Below are positions 47,347 to 58,211 of a DNA stretch of 64,000 nt, in pieces (position 1 is the first letter of the stretch; each line of letters begins with the position of its first letter). A program made the position numbers and the translations under genes. Location: assembly GCF_015706575.1 (NCBI RefSeq), contig NW_024037062.1, positions 3,158,811 to 3,222,810 on the forward strand. Reading direction: 5' to 3'. Below the pieces are notes generated by a model. The model saw only the letters and a program-made list of their open reading frames with translations, was not told the DNA's origin and did not search any database. Source of the stretch: Patiria miniata (Eukaryota > Echinodermata > Asteroidea > Valvatida > Asterinidae).

Positions 47347-48331
47347 GAGGGCTTTCGTTGGTCAGGCCCACTTTACCGACGTCAGCTGGGAGCCACACCC
47401 TACCGACAAGCATGTGGCTGTACTTCGTATGTCCACCAAACCCCCGTATTTTTATAATCTGTTCAACATGCCGGCAAACACCTTCCATATCGAGCAGGTA
47501 TGAGTAAAGAACTTTCCCACTTCAGGCTCAATGTAAAACCAGTCCTGATGTCGGGAATATAAATTTATGAAAAAAAGTATAAAAAGGGGGATACTAGGAC
47601 CTGTAAGCTGCTGTATAATATAAGCCAAATGTCGACATCCACGTAAGATGAATCGATAGAAACAAGGACGAATCAATATGCCATATTCGTGAATTAAACT
47701 GGACCCAAAATGTTATCCGTTGGTGTACATATTTATATTTTTATTGGAACTTGTGGAACGAACTGTGTGATTATTATACAGGGTAATTAATCGGAAACAG
47801 GCATAAAATGCTGTTTCGCATATTGATTGATCATGACAGATAGGACCCTGCTTCGCCCATTTCCACATGGACAGTCCCATGCTGGGTGAGCTACAATTGG
47901 TCTTAACCGTCACGCCTGTTGGCCCCATGTGACAGAGGATTGTGACCACTGGGTATACCCGGAGAGGACCCATCTCATTCTACATTGGCAAGAAGGCCTT
48001 GTATGAGCAGTACTACCAGGTTAGAATTCCGCCTTCCCCTCCCAATTAACCGCGCCTATGGCCACTCCTCCTCCTCAGCCATGTCAGCCCGTACTGTCAT
48101 TCACTTCCCGTAGGCCTGCTGTCGTGTCTACCCTTCCACTTGATCACCATAGTACACACGCAGGTCATCACTGCGTCTCATTTTGGCGAGAAGATCATTG
48201 GCCCATTGGTATGTGTTCTTTTAGGACCAGCATTGTGGAGCCACATTGATCCACTCTTGCTTCTTGTTGTACAAGTCAAATGAATGAAGAGCCGCAGAGT
48301 AAAAAACAAATGATGAAATCAACCTAGGATA

Positions 48332-49313
48332 TACAGGGTGATTAAAAAAAAAGAAACCCAAATGTCGGCACCATTTTTGTAGTGAAGTTCTGCATGTAGC
48401 ACTTTCAAAATCTAGGGTATGAAAGCCAAATTAATAAGCTTTCGTTTAGTACAAGAATCAATCAAATCACTTATGTACTTTTTAAGTTACGGAGTTTTAA
48501 ACACAATCGCCGTTTTAAGGTTCTGTCCACGGATCACAAACAAGTTCAGTGTTCTCTCAGCAACACGAAAACAATAAAGGATGTGTGTGAATTGGCGTTT
48601 TGCTGAAAGAACACACACCTTTTGTGTGATCCGTGGCCAGAACTTTAAAACGGTGGTTGCGTTTAGAGAGGTTGTGGAATGCTCGAAGACATTTCCGTCA
48701 TTTTTCGGGTATATGTAGCCTACGGTGTGATGAAATAAAAACGACTATTGTGTCTGTCATGAAATGAGTACAAAAGGTACTTTTGAGAGCTGTTTTTCAG
48801 GTCCTTTTCGACCCGAGAGTGCAATTTGTGTAAAAGTCGTCGTTGGGGGCAGCAAACAAAACATATAGTAAATCGTGACTTAATAAACAGGACTCCCGAT
48901 GCAGCGTAGTATAAATGAGTCATGTTTATTACGTCACGATTTACTATGTTTTGTTTGCTGCCCCCCAACGACGTCTTTTACACAAATTGCACGTTCGGGT
49001 CGAAACAGGACCTGAAAAACAGCTCTCAAAAGTACCTTTTGTACTAATTGCATGACAGACACAATAGTCGTTTTTATTTCATCACACCTTAGGCTACACA
49101 TACCCGAAAAATGACGGAAATGTCTTCGAGAAATCCACAACCTCTTTAAAACTCCGTAACTCAAAAAGTACATGTGATTTGAATGATTCTTGTACTAAAA
49201 AGAGAGGCTTATGAGTTGGGCTTTCATATCCTTGATTTTGAAAGTACTACATGCAGAACTTCAGTAAACAATTGTCCCGACATTTGGGTTTCGGTTTTTT
49301 GACTCACCCTGTA
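48332..49313. mobile_element. Long foldback transposon, TACAGGGTGA ends, in the last intron of the desaturase
   Basis: The left terminus TACAGGGTGATTAAAAAAAA and the right terminus TTTTTTGACTCACCCTGTA are inverted, and so is nearly everything between. Outer arms are 48332-48498 with 49150-49313, inner arms about 48669-48889 with 48924-49149, around a loop of about 35 bp. The only large asymmetry is a nested hairpin in the left arm (48497-48668). TACAGGGTG termini and TA flanks suggest a Tc1/mariner-like origin. A transcript across this intron would fold into a several-hundred-base-pair duplex. Confidence 0.85.
48497..48668. mobile_element. Small hairpin MITE nested in one arm of the foldback
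   Basis: AAACACAATCGCCGTTTTAA at the left and TTAAAACGGTGGTTGCGTTT at the right are inverted. GTTCTGTCCACGGATCACA is also inverse to TGTGATCCGTGGCCAGAAC. The right arm of the host hairpin keeps the unoccupied site (CTCTTTAAAACTCCG near 49143-49157), so this element arrived after the foldback arms were formed. Confidence 0.8.
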
Positions 49314-49738
49314 CTCCAACAAGTTCCCAGTATAAATTGAATCAGATACATGAACATGCATTATTAAGACTAATTAAACATGGTCCTGTCCGGACCTCAT
49401 AGCGAACGGGCTACCCTTCCTACCTCTACACCGGCCTGCTTCATCCTGCTGCCTGTTAATCTACCCAAACAAGCCTTGCTTCACCGTCCCCGCTACATGT
49501 TCGCCAGTCGGAATGCCTTCCCCATCATATATACTGCCTGCCTCGAAATTAATAGTAATATGATTTCCTCTGCTAGATTTGGGGTGACCTTCCGGTGTGG
49601 GCCAACAAGAAGTACGTTCGTAACCCCCCGTTTGTGAAGGAGGATCATCTGATAGCGAAACATCGCCGATTCTTCGCCCAGTTCTACTCCGAGAACAGCC
49701 CCAAGTACGACCCGAAAGACGAATCTATGGATTGGTAA

Positions 49739-51281
49739 AATTACCGTCTAAGGTTAAAAAGAGAGTACATATGTATCTCAAAGCTGTCACTTTTAATATT
49801 TTGGCTTGGCGATCTACGAGTAAAGGCTTAAAGGGAATGTACATCATTGGCTTTTGCTGTAATATTCAGAAACGAACTATTCTGGGGGTTAGTATAATAG
49901 TTCAAATATTGTTACACTGACTTGTTTGAAGTTTTGCGTTCGAAAATGCTGGAAAAACCAAGAAAAACAAAAATGTTCAAGTAGTCTGGTTCCCTGACTC
50001 CACTAAAGATGAAATTGATCAAAAAATGCCGGAAATTGTAAGGTAAGGGAACCAGTCTAGCTGGCCTGCACCCGTTCATGAACATGGAACCAATAGCAAA
50101 CAACATTTAGACTGAAAAAACAACAATGGTAAATATGGAGCAGTAGTTGAAAAATAGTTAGGGTTTTTCCAACGGTGGTCGGCCGACCACTGTTGGAAAG
50201 GTATACAAAATGACTTCACACCAGGTGTCTTGAAAATGACTTCACACCAGGTGCCATAATTTTACAGGATGCTTTAGACTGTCATTTACCAACATCCTAG
50301 TAAGGAATTTCGTAACATCTCGGTAGTTTTATTTTTCGATGTTTGCAAATGTTGTATTTTCCCTATAAGACTAGAATTTACTCTTTTTTGCGCTTTCTTT
50401 TTAAATTCATATGCAAAGAACATTCCTGTAATTGCTGTAATAAATTATAATTGCTTCATTATAATGTGCTACGCTTTAGAAAGCAACCACATAATTTATG
50501 TTTTACAAACGAGAATGACAAGGCGTTGAGTTAAAATAGATATATCTTTTTTAGAATGTAATTACTGTTTCGCTCGGAAATCAAAACGAATTGGTCTAGG
50601 TGAGCGTAGATAAACATTCAAAACGTTTGACTCAATTTTTAACGGGAAGGGGCCGGGAATGTCTAAAACAACTATTTAAGTGAATGTTCCCTGAATACCA
50701 TTTTGAAACGTTTTGAAACGATTGCATTGCTGTATTTTTGTGAACCATACCCACAAGTATGACAGAATTGATTTGAAGAAAATAATTTGTTTGAACGTAC
50801 TCCCGAAATTTCCTGTAATCGTAGAAAAATTCCCAGTTTCGCCCGAGGGCTAATTCATTCAAAACTTTTTTTATAACTTACTTTGTTTTCTGATAAACAC
50901 GTTGTGTGACATGAATAAATAATCCACCTGTTGAAATTTAAGTTAAGATGCACTTTGATGTGACAACTGAAGGTTACAATTTTCGAATATTACTTAACTT
51001 CGTCGACGTTTCTGGGAATCGCCGATAGAGTGCAGTAGTTACGACCTCGATCCAGCTCTTCGTGTGAGGCATCATATAGGAAATAATGTTCTTGTACCTT
51101 CAGGGGGATGAGGTGGGCATGCGCAAGTACAAAACACTGCGACGACCATGAATTATAGGACGACTTATGATATCATTTACTCAATTGCTGCAGTTCGATG
51201 GTCCCAAACACAAGGGATCCTACTAAAGATCGTTTAATGTAGCTTGGTTCTTATCGATAATTTAGGTACAACGTTGTGAGT
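49739..51281. other. No gene; small palindromes and direct repeats
   Basis: A hairpin with TAGTCTGGTTCCCT and AGGGAACCAGTCTA arms spans 49982-50060. A near-perfect palindrome, TTTCCAACGGTGGTCGG then CCGACCACTGTTGGAAA, lies at about 50165-50199. A ~20-bp direct repeat (AAATGACTTCACACCAGGTG) occurs at about 50208 and 50234. No exon is supported. Confidence 0.6.
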
Positions 51282-51443
51282 AGCGGCGTAGACGGTGGCG
51301 TGGCATGGGGGCACGCTCCCTCTAAACAATCTGGAAATGTGTATCACCATGGTTAATGGTTTAACAGAAAGTGGGCGCCCCCACATAACATCCAGTCCCC
51401 TACCCCCACTTCCCCGTGTGAGAATTACCCTGGCTACGCCGCT
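51282..51443. mobile_element. Short MITE with AGCGGCGTAG ends
   Basis: AGCGGCGTAGACGGTGGCG at the left and GGCTACGCCGCT at the right form a short inverted repeat around 162 bp with G/C-rich subterminal tracts. It is similar in style to the CAGTGGCGTATCCAG elements. Confidence 0.6.
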
Positions 51444-52499
51444 GGCTTTGAGTTTACACTTGAAATATTTCGACAGATTTTCGCCAATCTCTTCCAGATC
51501 ATAATTATAAGTAGTTGTGTTTTGTACAAGGCATGCTGCGAATAAAACTGACAAAAGAGGGCTGAATTAGATCACAACAAAATAACTCCTCATGTAAAGG
51601 TATCATTAGCCGTTATAGTAAATCAACTTAGCGGAAATCCTTAACAGATGACATGTTGCAGTTTAGGTCGTGTCTATGATGTTGTTTGCGTTACAACTAA
51701 GCATTCGTTACAAGCGTTTTTTAATAAAACAACTTCATTTCCTGCTACAAATTTTGTCATAATTTTAACATCTTTCAAATAGACCTTTTGCAACCGCTTG
51801 AACGTTTTGGTAACTTTCAAATAATTTTACGATGCTTAATAATTTTACGATGCTTAAATCGCTACAGTGTGATATTCCTCGACGAGCAAGTTATTGTGAA
51901 GATACACCTTGCCCAACCTATTGCATATCCTTAGTCTACATGAAATAAAAAATAATTCGAATAAATCGTATTTAGATAGTGTACGTCTTGTTTGATTTGC
52001 TTTATTTCTTTTTTAAAGACGTGAACTATATTAAGTGACGGCGCTTATATTGTTTTCGCTGATTACACGCTATAATATGGCGTGCAGGAGAAGTAGCTAT
52101 TGATCGTGTCAAAAAGGGGCTAAGGTTTCGTTCAGGTTATGAAAGAGATGAACAGTGTTTAATGAGCACTGCAACAATTGGTCCTTATGTTGTACAAGAA
52201 CGTGTTGGTCTCCATAAGTCGTGAAGTCGCACATAAATCACCCCAAAAAGGTGAGAGCTGATTGCATGGTCAAACACAACTGAATATCAAATCGAGGACT
52301 GTCCTTTCAGTTTTGGTCAAGGCCTCAACCTCGGAAGACATTGCCCATAATATAGCCTGAGACCCATATTTACATGCCAGTGAAGAGAAAAGAAGTAGAC
52401 CCTACTCTACACCCACGAATTGCATGAATCGTTTTGGAGACAATAACTTTTTTCTGCTGTCAAAGTTAGCCACATGCCACAACGCGCACGCGTCAGTTG
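51444..52499. other. No gene recognised
   Basis: AT-rich spacer. A 17-bp tandem duplication (TAATTTTACGATGCTTA twice) lies at about 51823-51857. Confidence 0.5.
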
Positions 52500-52865
52500 T
52501 TAACCCTAAAAGGGCCGGGGCGGAAACTGCCCCCCCCCTCGACTTTTTCCGCGATAGCCTTTAACAAATTTTTTTTCGCGACCCGAGCTGTTATAACTTT
52601 TTAGCCTCGAGCCTTGCGCATCTTTTGACACCAAAAATATAAAAATCGGACAAGGGGTTGTCGCGCAGCGAAAAATTTTCCTGCGCTGTACACGGACCAG
52701 AATTACCATTTGTACATTTGAATAATTACATAGCCATAATTCCAAAAACCCTTTGACCTATAGTCATGAAATTTCTTGGGTATGTTCATGAAGAGTTGTT
52801 CTATGCATGTACCGAGTTTCAAAATTGTTCGTCACTCAATGGCCGAGATCTTACGGGGGCCGCCC
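52500..52865 (+). mobile_element. TTAA-flanked CCCTAAAAGGGCC transposon, copy 3 (right end lost)
   Basis: It starts TTAACCCTAAAAGGGCCGGG and shares the interior of 18597-18978 (CGACTTTTTCCGCGATAGCC, ATAGTCATGAAATTTCTTGG). It stops in a C run near 52865 without a closing terminus. Confidence 0.75.
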
Positions 52866-52989
52866 CCCCCCCCGGCTGAGATTAACGGAGTGAATATCAG
52901 GCCACGCTCGAACTTTTTACTTACGCAATATACCAGAGCCATTAATCAGAGCGACAAGGTGAAGTGCTTTTCATTGAATAGTATACAAA

Positions 52990-53170
52990 TAATGTTTATG
53001 AGTGCAATGGTGAGAATATTTTCATGAGTTGAAAGATTGAATGTTCCATTCAACGAGGCGAAGCCGAGTTGAATGGAACATTCAATCTTTCAACGATTAT
53101 CACCATTGCACGAATGCGAAACATTCCTTATTTGTTTTTTATATAACCGACATACAGATCCTTGTCATTT
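52990..53170. mobile_element. Hairpin element, near-perfect 27-bp stem
   Basis: GTTGAAAGATTGAATGTTCC and its exact inverse flank a 13-base loop (GAGGCGAAGCCGA) at 53028-53094. Outer arms TGCAATGGTGA / TCACCATTGCA extend the fold. The right terminus CAGATCCTTGTCATT (53153-53167) matches the family at 34886-35068. Confidence 0.75.
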
Positions 53171-53314
53171 GATTGGTGGAACTCACATCACGTGGCATTC
53201 GTTATTGCTCCCATTCATGCCACGGCTCAAAAAGTACTTTCCGCCCATGGGCAATCCGCTGCTTAACAGCCGATTTTGTGCTTACCCAGCCTCCGTTTAT
53301 GGCATAGAGGCCGT

Positions 53315-53911
53315 AAAGTCCGCCGCACACGAGAGCTACGTCCTGAGCAAAAAGTCATTCTAGGCCGTTTGCTCAGCCCGAAGTTCACAAAATATCCCCG
53401 TGTGCGGTGATTTGTTTGCTCGCGAGGCCGTGAGGGAAATATCTATTTTTTTTTTGAATTATTTTACCACGCGAGGTGAAAAACTTACCGTTTGCGGTCA
53501 AACTGAGGTACCTTCTGGGCTAAAAAGATTATAGCCAATGAAATCACGTACTCTGTACACGTAATTTTCAGATATTTTTGTGCAAATCTTCTAATGCCTG
53601 TTGGCGTTTGTCCCCATTTTTTAAATCACGCGACCGACAGTCAAGAATAATGTGCTTTCATTGTTACTTAATCTTTTAGCTCAGCCCGTAGCTCAATGCA
53701 GGTTGGCCGCTCACGGAAAGTTTTTAGCCTCGCGAGGCCAAATTTAAGAAATCAACAGGATAGATATTATTTTGCCTCATGACCTCGCGAGACAGAAAAT
53801 TCAGCAAAAATTCACCGCACACGTTGAGCTACGTGCTATGCAAACGGCTCAAACGGCTTTTTGCTCAGCGCGTAGGGTAGCTATCGTACGCGTGTGCGGC
53901 GGGCGTTAGCA
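53315..53911. mobile_element. MITE with CCGCACACG ends and CTCGCGAGG subterminal words
   Basis: The left end CCGCCGCACACGAGAGCTAC then GTCCTGAGCAAAAAG, and the right end CTTTTTGCTCAGCGCGTAG then CGTGTGCGGCGG, are inverted. Inside, GCTCGCGAGGC / GCCTCGCGAGGC and GTGCGGTGA / TCACCGCAC recur in inverted order, suggesting one element inside another. It is about 600 bp with no coding frame. Confidence 0.75.
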
Positions 53912-54577
53912 GTAAGCACAGTAAAAGCATGATTAAAACTCCTCCTGGATGGTATAGTTTTTCGATACCTTACCGGTGTCACGGTCTCACTTCTCCGTCG
54001 TGCTAGCTTCCCAGCCCTGTTGGATTCGGCGGATAATTGAGCACGTTACAGTGCACGTTACATGAGCACGATACATGCTCATGAGTCTACTGTGCTTACT
54101 TTTCCTCGGGCTGTGTTCTGAAGTCTACCAAGTCCATTAATAACACAGTGAAGGACACCCAAGAATGAGTTATGTAACACTTCCTGTGGGTCAAGTCATT
54201 CCATGGTCTTGCAAGCATTCTGATTTGTGTTCCCAGTGTCATTGTACTGTCCTCCTTAAGGTGTATCTAACCAAAATTAGACAGCCAGCCAAACTCCTAT
54301 TAAAGAACGACGAGGGAGTCAGGAAGTAGCGTCCAAGCTCCAAGTTTAATCGTCAATGAAAAAGGAGTGAAATTGTGTAACGAGAAGTAGAAAAAATGCA
54401 CTAAGTTATGTGGCCTCATGGGCTTTGAATGCTTAAATGCACAGTTTAAAGTTGACTAAACACCACTAATCTTAAATCTCAAAACATGCAATAATTAAGA
54501 AAAAGAGTGGTAATAAATGTCAATGAGTGTATCTATCCTTTGAGTAAAAGATAATATCAGGGCAGTTTTAAAAGTTG

Positions 54578-54734
54578 AGCACATTTCAACTCCGGCGAAT
54601 TTCGTAGCGAATGCTTCGTGACGTCAAATTCGCATCGCATGAAGTATGAACCGACCATAATACTTCACACGAATGCGAAACGAATTTGGAGTCATGAAAC
54701 ATTCGCTGCAAAATTCGCCTGAGTTCAAATGTGC
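54578..54734. mobile_element. Short hairpin MITE, GCGAATTTCG-rich
   Basis: AGCACATTTCAACTCCGGCG and CGCCTGAGTTCAAATGTGCT are inverse ends. The arms (54578-54647, 54660-54734) pair over about 70 bp around a 12-base loop near GAACCGACCATA. GAACCGGCC recurs just outside at 54779. Confidence 0.75.
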
Positions 54735-55680
54735 TTACCTTTTGCGAAATCGCAGCGTTCGCATTCGCTTTGAGTATGAACCGGCCTGAAACAGAAGTTA
54801 CTTCATGATGACGTCATAGGTATCAAATTACAAGTGAGTTTAGTTTAAATATGACAAGATTTATTCACTTATAACTCATGAACAAAATGAACATTCATGT
54901 TCGTACTTTGTTATATTATGGACCATACCTTGATAAACATTATTTTCTGATTTCCGAAAGTAAAGTTGCTTGACGGAAGGAGCGACATTAATTTTAGGGT
55001 AGGAAAGGTAACATAAGAACTGAAGCTGTACATGTGATCATAGTTAGATCTTGATAAGTCGAGTTTGTCAATATTAGTCTTGACAAAACGATTGTTAAGA
55101 CCCAGAAATGCTCAATCTATGACGCCTTAACCCTCCTTCCCCACATATTAATCTGGTGACGCCGGTGTCCCCTCCCTTATCTCGACTAGAAGTCGCCATT
55201 GTGGGTGCGTACCAGACGGGTTACATCAAGGGTTACACGTACTCTGTGCAGAAAAACAGCACAGGGAGTAATCCGCTTTGGATTGTTTGTGCTGGTTTCA
55301 GGCATCAGTGAAACTATACAATGGTGATGGTTTATGGAAGTTCATTAATTTCTTGTCACCGGTGTTCCAGTTGATATTTTGGAGCTCACACAAGGCAGGA
55401 AGCAGGCAGTTAATCGTTGGGCCTCCTTTTGTGCATTTCCCCGGAATTGCTGCATTACAAATGAAAGCAGCTCGCATTTACGCGCCTCGCGCGAGCCTGG
55501 TGCCACCAGAGAAAATGGCTGTTGCCGGATTAGTCTATATAATAGAATACATAGAGCTATATTGAATTACTAGAGTGCTAACTCGCTGTACAAAGTGAAG
55601 CCTGATGGGCGGATCCACGTTTGTGCACAAACAAATGGAAAACTCGAAATTCAGTACAGCTTTAGTACGGCTTGAAAAAC
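54735..55680. other. No gene recognised
   Basis: Spacer. Open frames at 55278-55573 overlap in two plus frames without recognised motif or splice context. Confidence 0.45.
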
Positions 55681-55920
55681 GATCCCTTTACAACATGGCT
55701 AAATAGCGCCACTTCCGGGCCCATTTGCATCCACAATGCTCAGAATTGAAAGCCCCCAGTCCGGGCCACAGGTGCATTGCCATATCTCTTCAATTCCCCA
55801 ATTCCATGGCTCTTAGAACTCCCTAGATCTAGTATAGAATAATTTGAGGGTAAAACTTTTATTCATGAGCCCGGCGGATGGATATTTGGCCTATTTACTG
55901 GTGTGCAAGCATAGGCTGTA
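55681..55920 (+). repeat. Direct repeat, partner 58037-58211
   Basis: GATCCCTTTACAACATGGCT, TTGCCATATCTCTTCAAT, CCATGGCTCT and GGATATTTGGCCTATTTACT recur in order at 58037-58211. The other copy lacks about 65 bp. The two flank the signal-peptide exon at 57099 in the same orientation. A further weak relative, TATTGAATT...GTGAAGCCTGATGGG, is at 55559-55610. Confidence 0.8.
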
Positions 55921-57098
55921 TTGAATTGCAAACTGAAGCCTGCTGGGAAACCTCGCTTCCATGGGAACGATCTTGCTGCGCCATGTTGTTTACCATCATG
56001 CCTTGCGGGATCGTAACCACTGGAATTGTCTCATTTAAATATGTCGAAAATTGGCACATTTAAACTAAGACTGCAGTCGATGTATCTACCGCGCGACGCC
56101 ATGTTTAAAATGTTCAAAGTTGGTTTTTTGAAGAATCAATCCTTTTCAACACAAGGTTTCGACGTTGCGTTATTTAGCAAGGATTTGTATTAAATGTACA
56201 TACCTCTTTCGTCCCTTTACAACCGAAGATACAGGTTCTTTTGGGCGAAAAAAACGAGGCTACCATAATCCATATCGTACAGGCATCGCGCAAGAAAAAA
56301 AATGTTTACGCATGCTTGGACGTGACTTGATGTGCATAGCGCGCGAGCGCCCTATCCGGTTCGTTACATAGATATTCTATATCTTAGAGAGCAAAACGCT
56401 TGTTCATCTATTTTGTAGGTGAGATCTATTTTGAGATTTCATCTGTGTTTGGACCCAGGTTATAATGATTGGTTTGAGAGGACTCTTAATTTAAACATAC
56501 ACTTAGACGATGAGGCTATACTTTCCGGCATAAGTGAAAAAAAAACAACCACCGTGGATTGCTCTTAACCTGATCCTTAGTTTGTGTCGTTTTCACATTT
56601 ATAAGATGAAGATGAACGATAGCAGATCATCCATTGCACTATTGATACTTGATTTAAAACGTTATTTTAGTTTGGAAAAGTACATCTTGATTACAAATGG
56701 ATCTACTGCAAAATGTCATACAAAATGAGACTCCTTTGAAGTACTGTGTCGAAACTAACTCTGTATTCCAAATGTATTATAGGTCAAGATATTTTGCGGC
56801 ATTGCTTTGGTTTCTTAAGTAGTTTCTGTGTAGCTGAGAAGTTGCTTTGAGGTTGAATAACATATTTCTTCCAGGGGAAAAACATAAATAAATAAAATAA
56901 CGAGCGTCACATGACATTGGGTTTTGCTCTGTCATGATCGTCGATGAACCAACTCCAAACAATAACCATTGTTACGGTTACCGTGGAAACTATGTGACGA
57001 CAGCAAGCGATATCCCAAACATTAGGCTCATCGTGCCAGGGAGTGGTGCTCTGCCCGTTTTGATCGCAGATATCAAAGTGAAGACCTGCTGGCTGGTC
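55921..57098. other. No gene recognised; upstream region of the signal-peptide exon
   Basis: No exon seen. An open frame runs from 56934 into the 57099 exon, so translation from an earlier Met (56934) cannot be excluded, but that extension has no recognisable features. Confidence 0.4.
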
Positions 57099-57282
57099 AT
57101 GAAAAACCCGCGTAAAATGTGGGTCTTCAGTTGGACTCTGTGGCTTTTTAGTTCCTTCTTTATTCTACCTGTGCGAGGGAACACGTGTAGTGCCATGGTC
57201 CAGGCTGCACCCGGTGATGATCTGACCGCACTTCGTAACAAGGCTTTCGCGTCTTTCAGAGCCCAGTGCCGTGGTAAACGAG
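57099..57282 (+). CDS. Putative first exon of a secreted protein (signal peptide), phase-1 donor
   Basis: From ATG at 57099 the frame reads MKNPRKMWVFSWTLWLFSSF then FILPVRG: a basic start, a long hydrophobic stretch and a small-residue cleavage region, as in a signal peptide. A second Met at 57117 would also serve. It continues NTCSAMVQAAPGDDLTALRN and FASFRAQCRGKRG up to a strong donor, GAG|GTAAGT (57283). The exon ends after the first base of a codon (phase 1). The mature part has no recognised domain. No following exon is found in the remaining window. The F5/8C exons at 18394 begin in the matching phase; if the 58-kb unit is tandemly repeated, a copy of those exons would lie downstream of this one. 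It could also be an unrelated gene, or an open frame by chance. Confidence 0.5.
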
Positions 57283-58036
57283 GTAAGTAATTCTACTCCA
57301 AAATTAATCTTTTAAAAGTGCAACTATAGCAAGATGTCTTACAGGGAAATCTCAGAAATGTGGTGGTTGTGCCAAATTACTAAATTGAGTTTTTTTTATT
57401 GCAATCATTTCATTGCAAAACCAGATTTCTAAAATGATCTGTTTGCTGACGTTTTGCGATCCGTATGCAAATTAGGAGGCCACGTAACTATAGTGTTAGT
57501 CTCTATATCAGAATTAAAGCCGAGCTTCATCTTATCAAATACACATTTAAAGGACCGTGCAATGGAGTTTTTCCCATGATTCGAACTTCTTAAAATGCAA
57601 TAACTTTTGTATTCAGGCTTTTCCGCCAACTTTGCAGATTGGCTTTCCCGCCGTCAACTGAAAAGCAATTGTTTTTCTTCCGATTTTTTTTTGGTTTTTG
57701 CTTTTTTGCATAGTTGCAGAAAAGTCTTCGTCTATAATTATGCGTCAAGGAGGGCGCTGTAAGATCACCCGGCTTAACATCGTATAGGGGTGCACCCAAT
57801 CTAATAAATGTCCAATAGACAACAGTGTAAATGCCCATACTTCAAAATTCTTTTAAAAATACTCAAAACTCTCACATGTTTTCACGCTGCACAGAAAAAT
57901 GATGATGAACATGTCAAATTTTATTTTATTTTTAATTTTTGTTGGGTTGACCTTTTCGAGACAATCTCATCCAAAGAAGCCGACCCCTTAAATTAGTGAT
58001 ATTTCCCAAAGTGAAAAAGTAGCCATCTCGAAAAGG
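57283..58036. other. No gene recognised; presumed intron
   Basis: AT-rich sequence after the donor at 57283. No acceptor-bounded exon with a domain could be supported. Confidence 0.4.
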
Positions 58037-58211
58037 GATCCCTCCACAACATGGCTAAAAAAAGTCCGGGCCAGAGGTGTATTGCCATATCTCTTCAATC
58101 TCCCCATTCCATGGCTCTCAGAACTCTCTAATATGGACGAATTTGAGTGTATAACTTGTATTCATGAGCTCGGCGGACGGATATTTGGCCTATTTACTGG
58201 AGTGCACCCAT
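58037..58211 (+). repeat. Direct repeat, partner 55681-55920
   Basis: A diverged copy of 55681-55920 that ends exactly where the 58.2-kb-spaced duplication begins to be traceable (58212). It has internal deletions and about 10% substitutions as judged by eye. Confidence 0.8.

Larger units (their letters stand above)
45508..49738 (+). pseudogene. Neverland/DAF-36-like Rieske sterol desaturase, missing Rieske exons, in-frame TGA
   Basis: Exons seen: 45508-45910 (N terminus, membrane helix FKFLLVYGLAAVLTYLAVQL, then RDLKRCRKVGDVP), 47347-47497 (RAFVGQAHFTDVSWEPHPTD ... FNMPANTFHIEQ), 47840-48019 (IGPCFAHFHMDSPMLGELQL ... ALYEQYYQ), 49577-49738 (WANKKYVRNPPFVKEDHLIA ... FAQFYSENSP ... MDW-stop). 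The last three join in phase 0. The C-terminal pattern and the KVGDVP segment match the cholesterol 7-desaturase family, which inserts a 7,8 double bond in sterols (ecdysteroid or dafachronic acid routes in invertebrates). The [2Fe-2S] Rieske motif (CxH, CxxH) and the mononuclear-iron block are not found between 45911 and 47346. The first exon appears to end in phase 1 while 47347 needs two preceding bases, so they cannot splice directly. Codon 31 of the third exon is TGA (47930-47932) in a conserved stretch (TVTPVGPM-stop-QRIV). It is a pseudogene, or an allele with a deletion/assembly fault. The family is inferred by eye. Confidence 0.68.

Noticed and set aside
47930..47932. In-frame TGA as a selenocysteine codon
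   Set aside because: The family is not known to use selenocysteine, the position is not a catalytic residue, and no SECIS-like element was recognised. Mutation or sequence error is simpler.
55278..55573. Two overlapping plus-strand open frames
   Set aside because: They overlap in different frames with no motif or clear splice sites, so neither is preferred.
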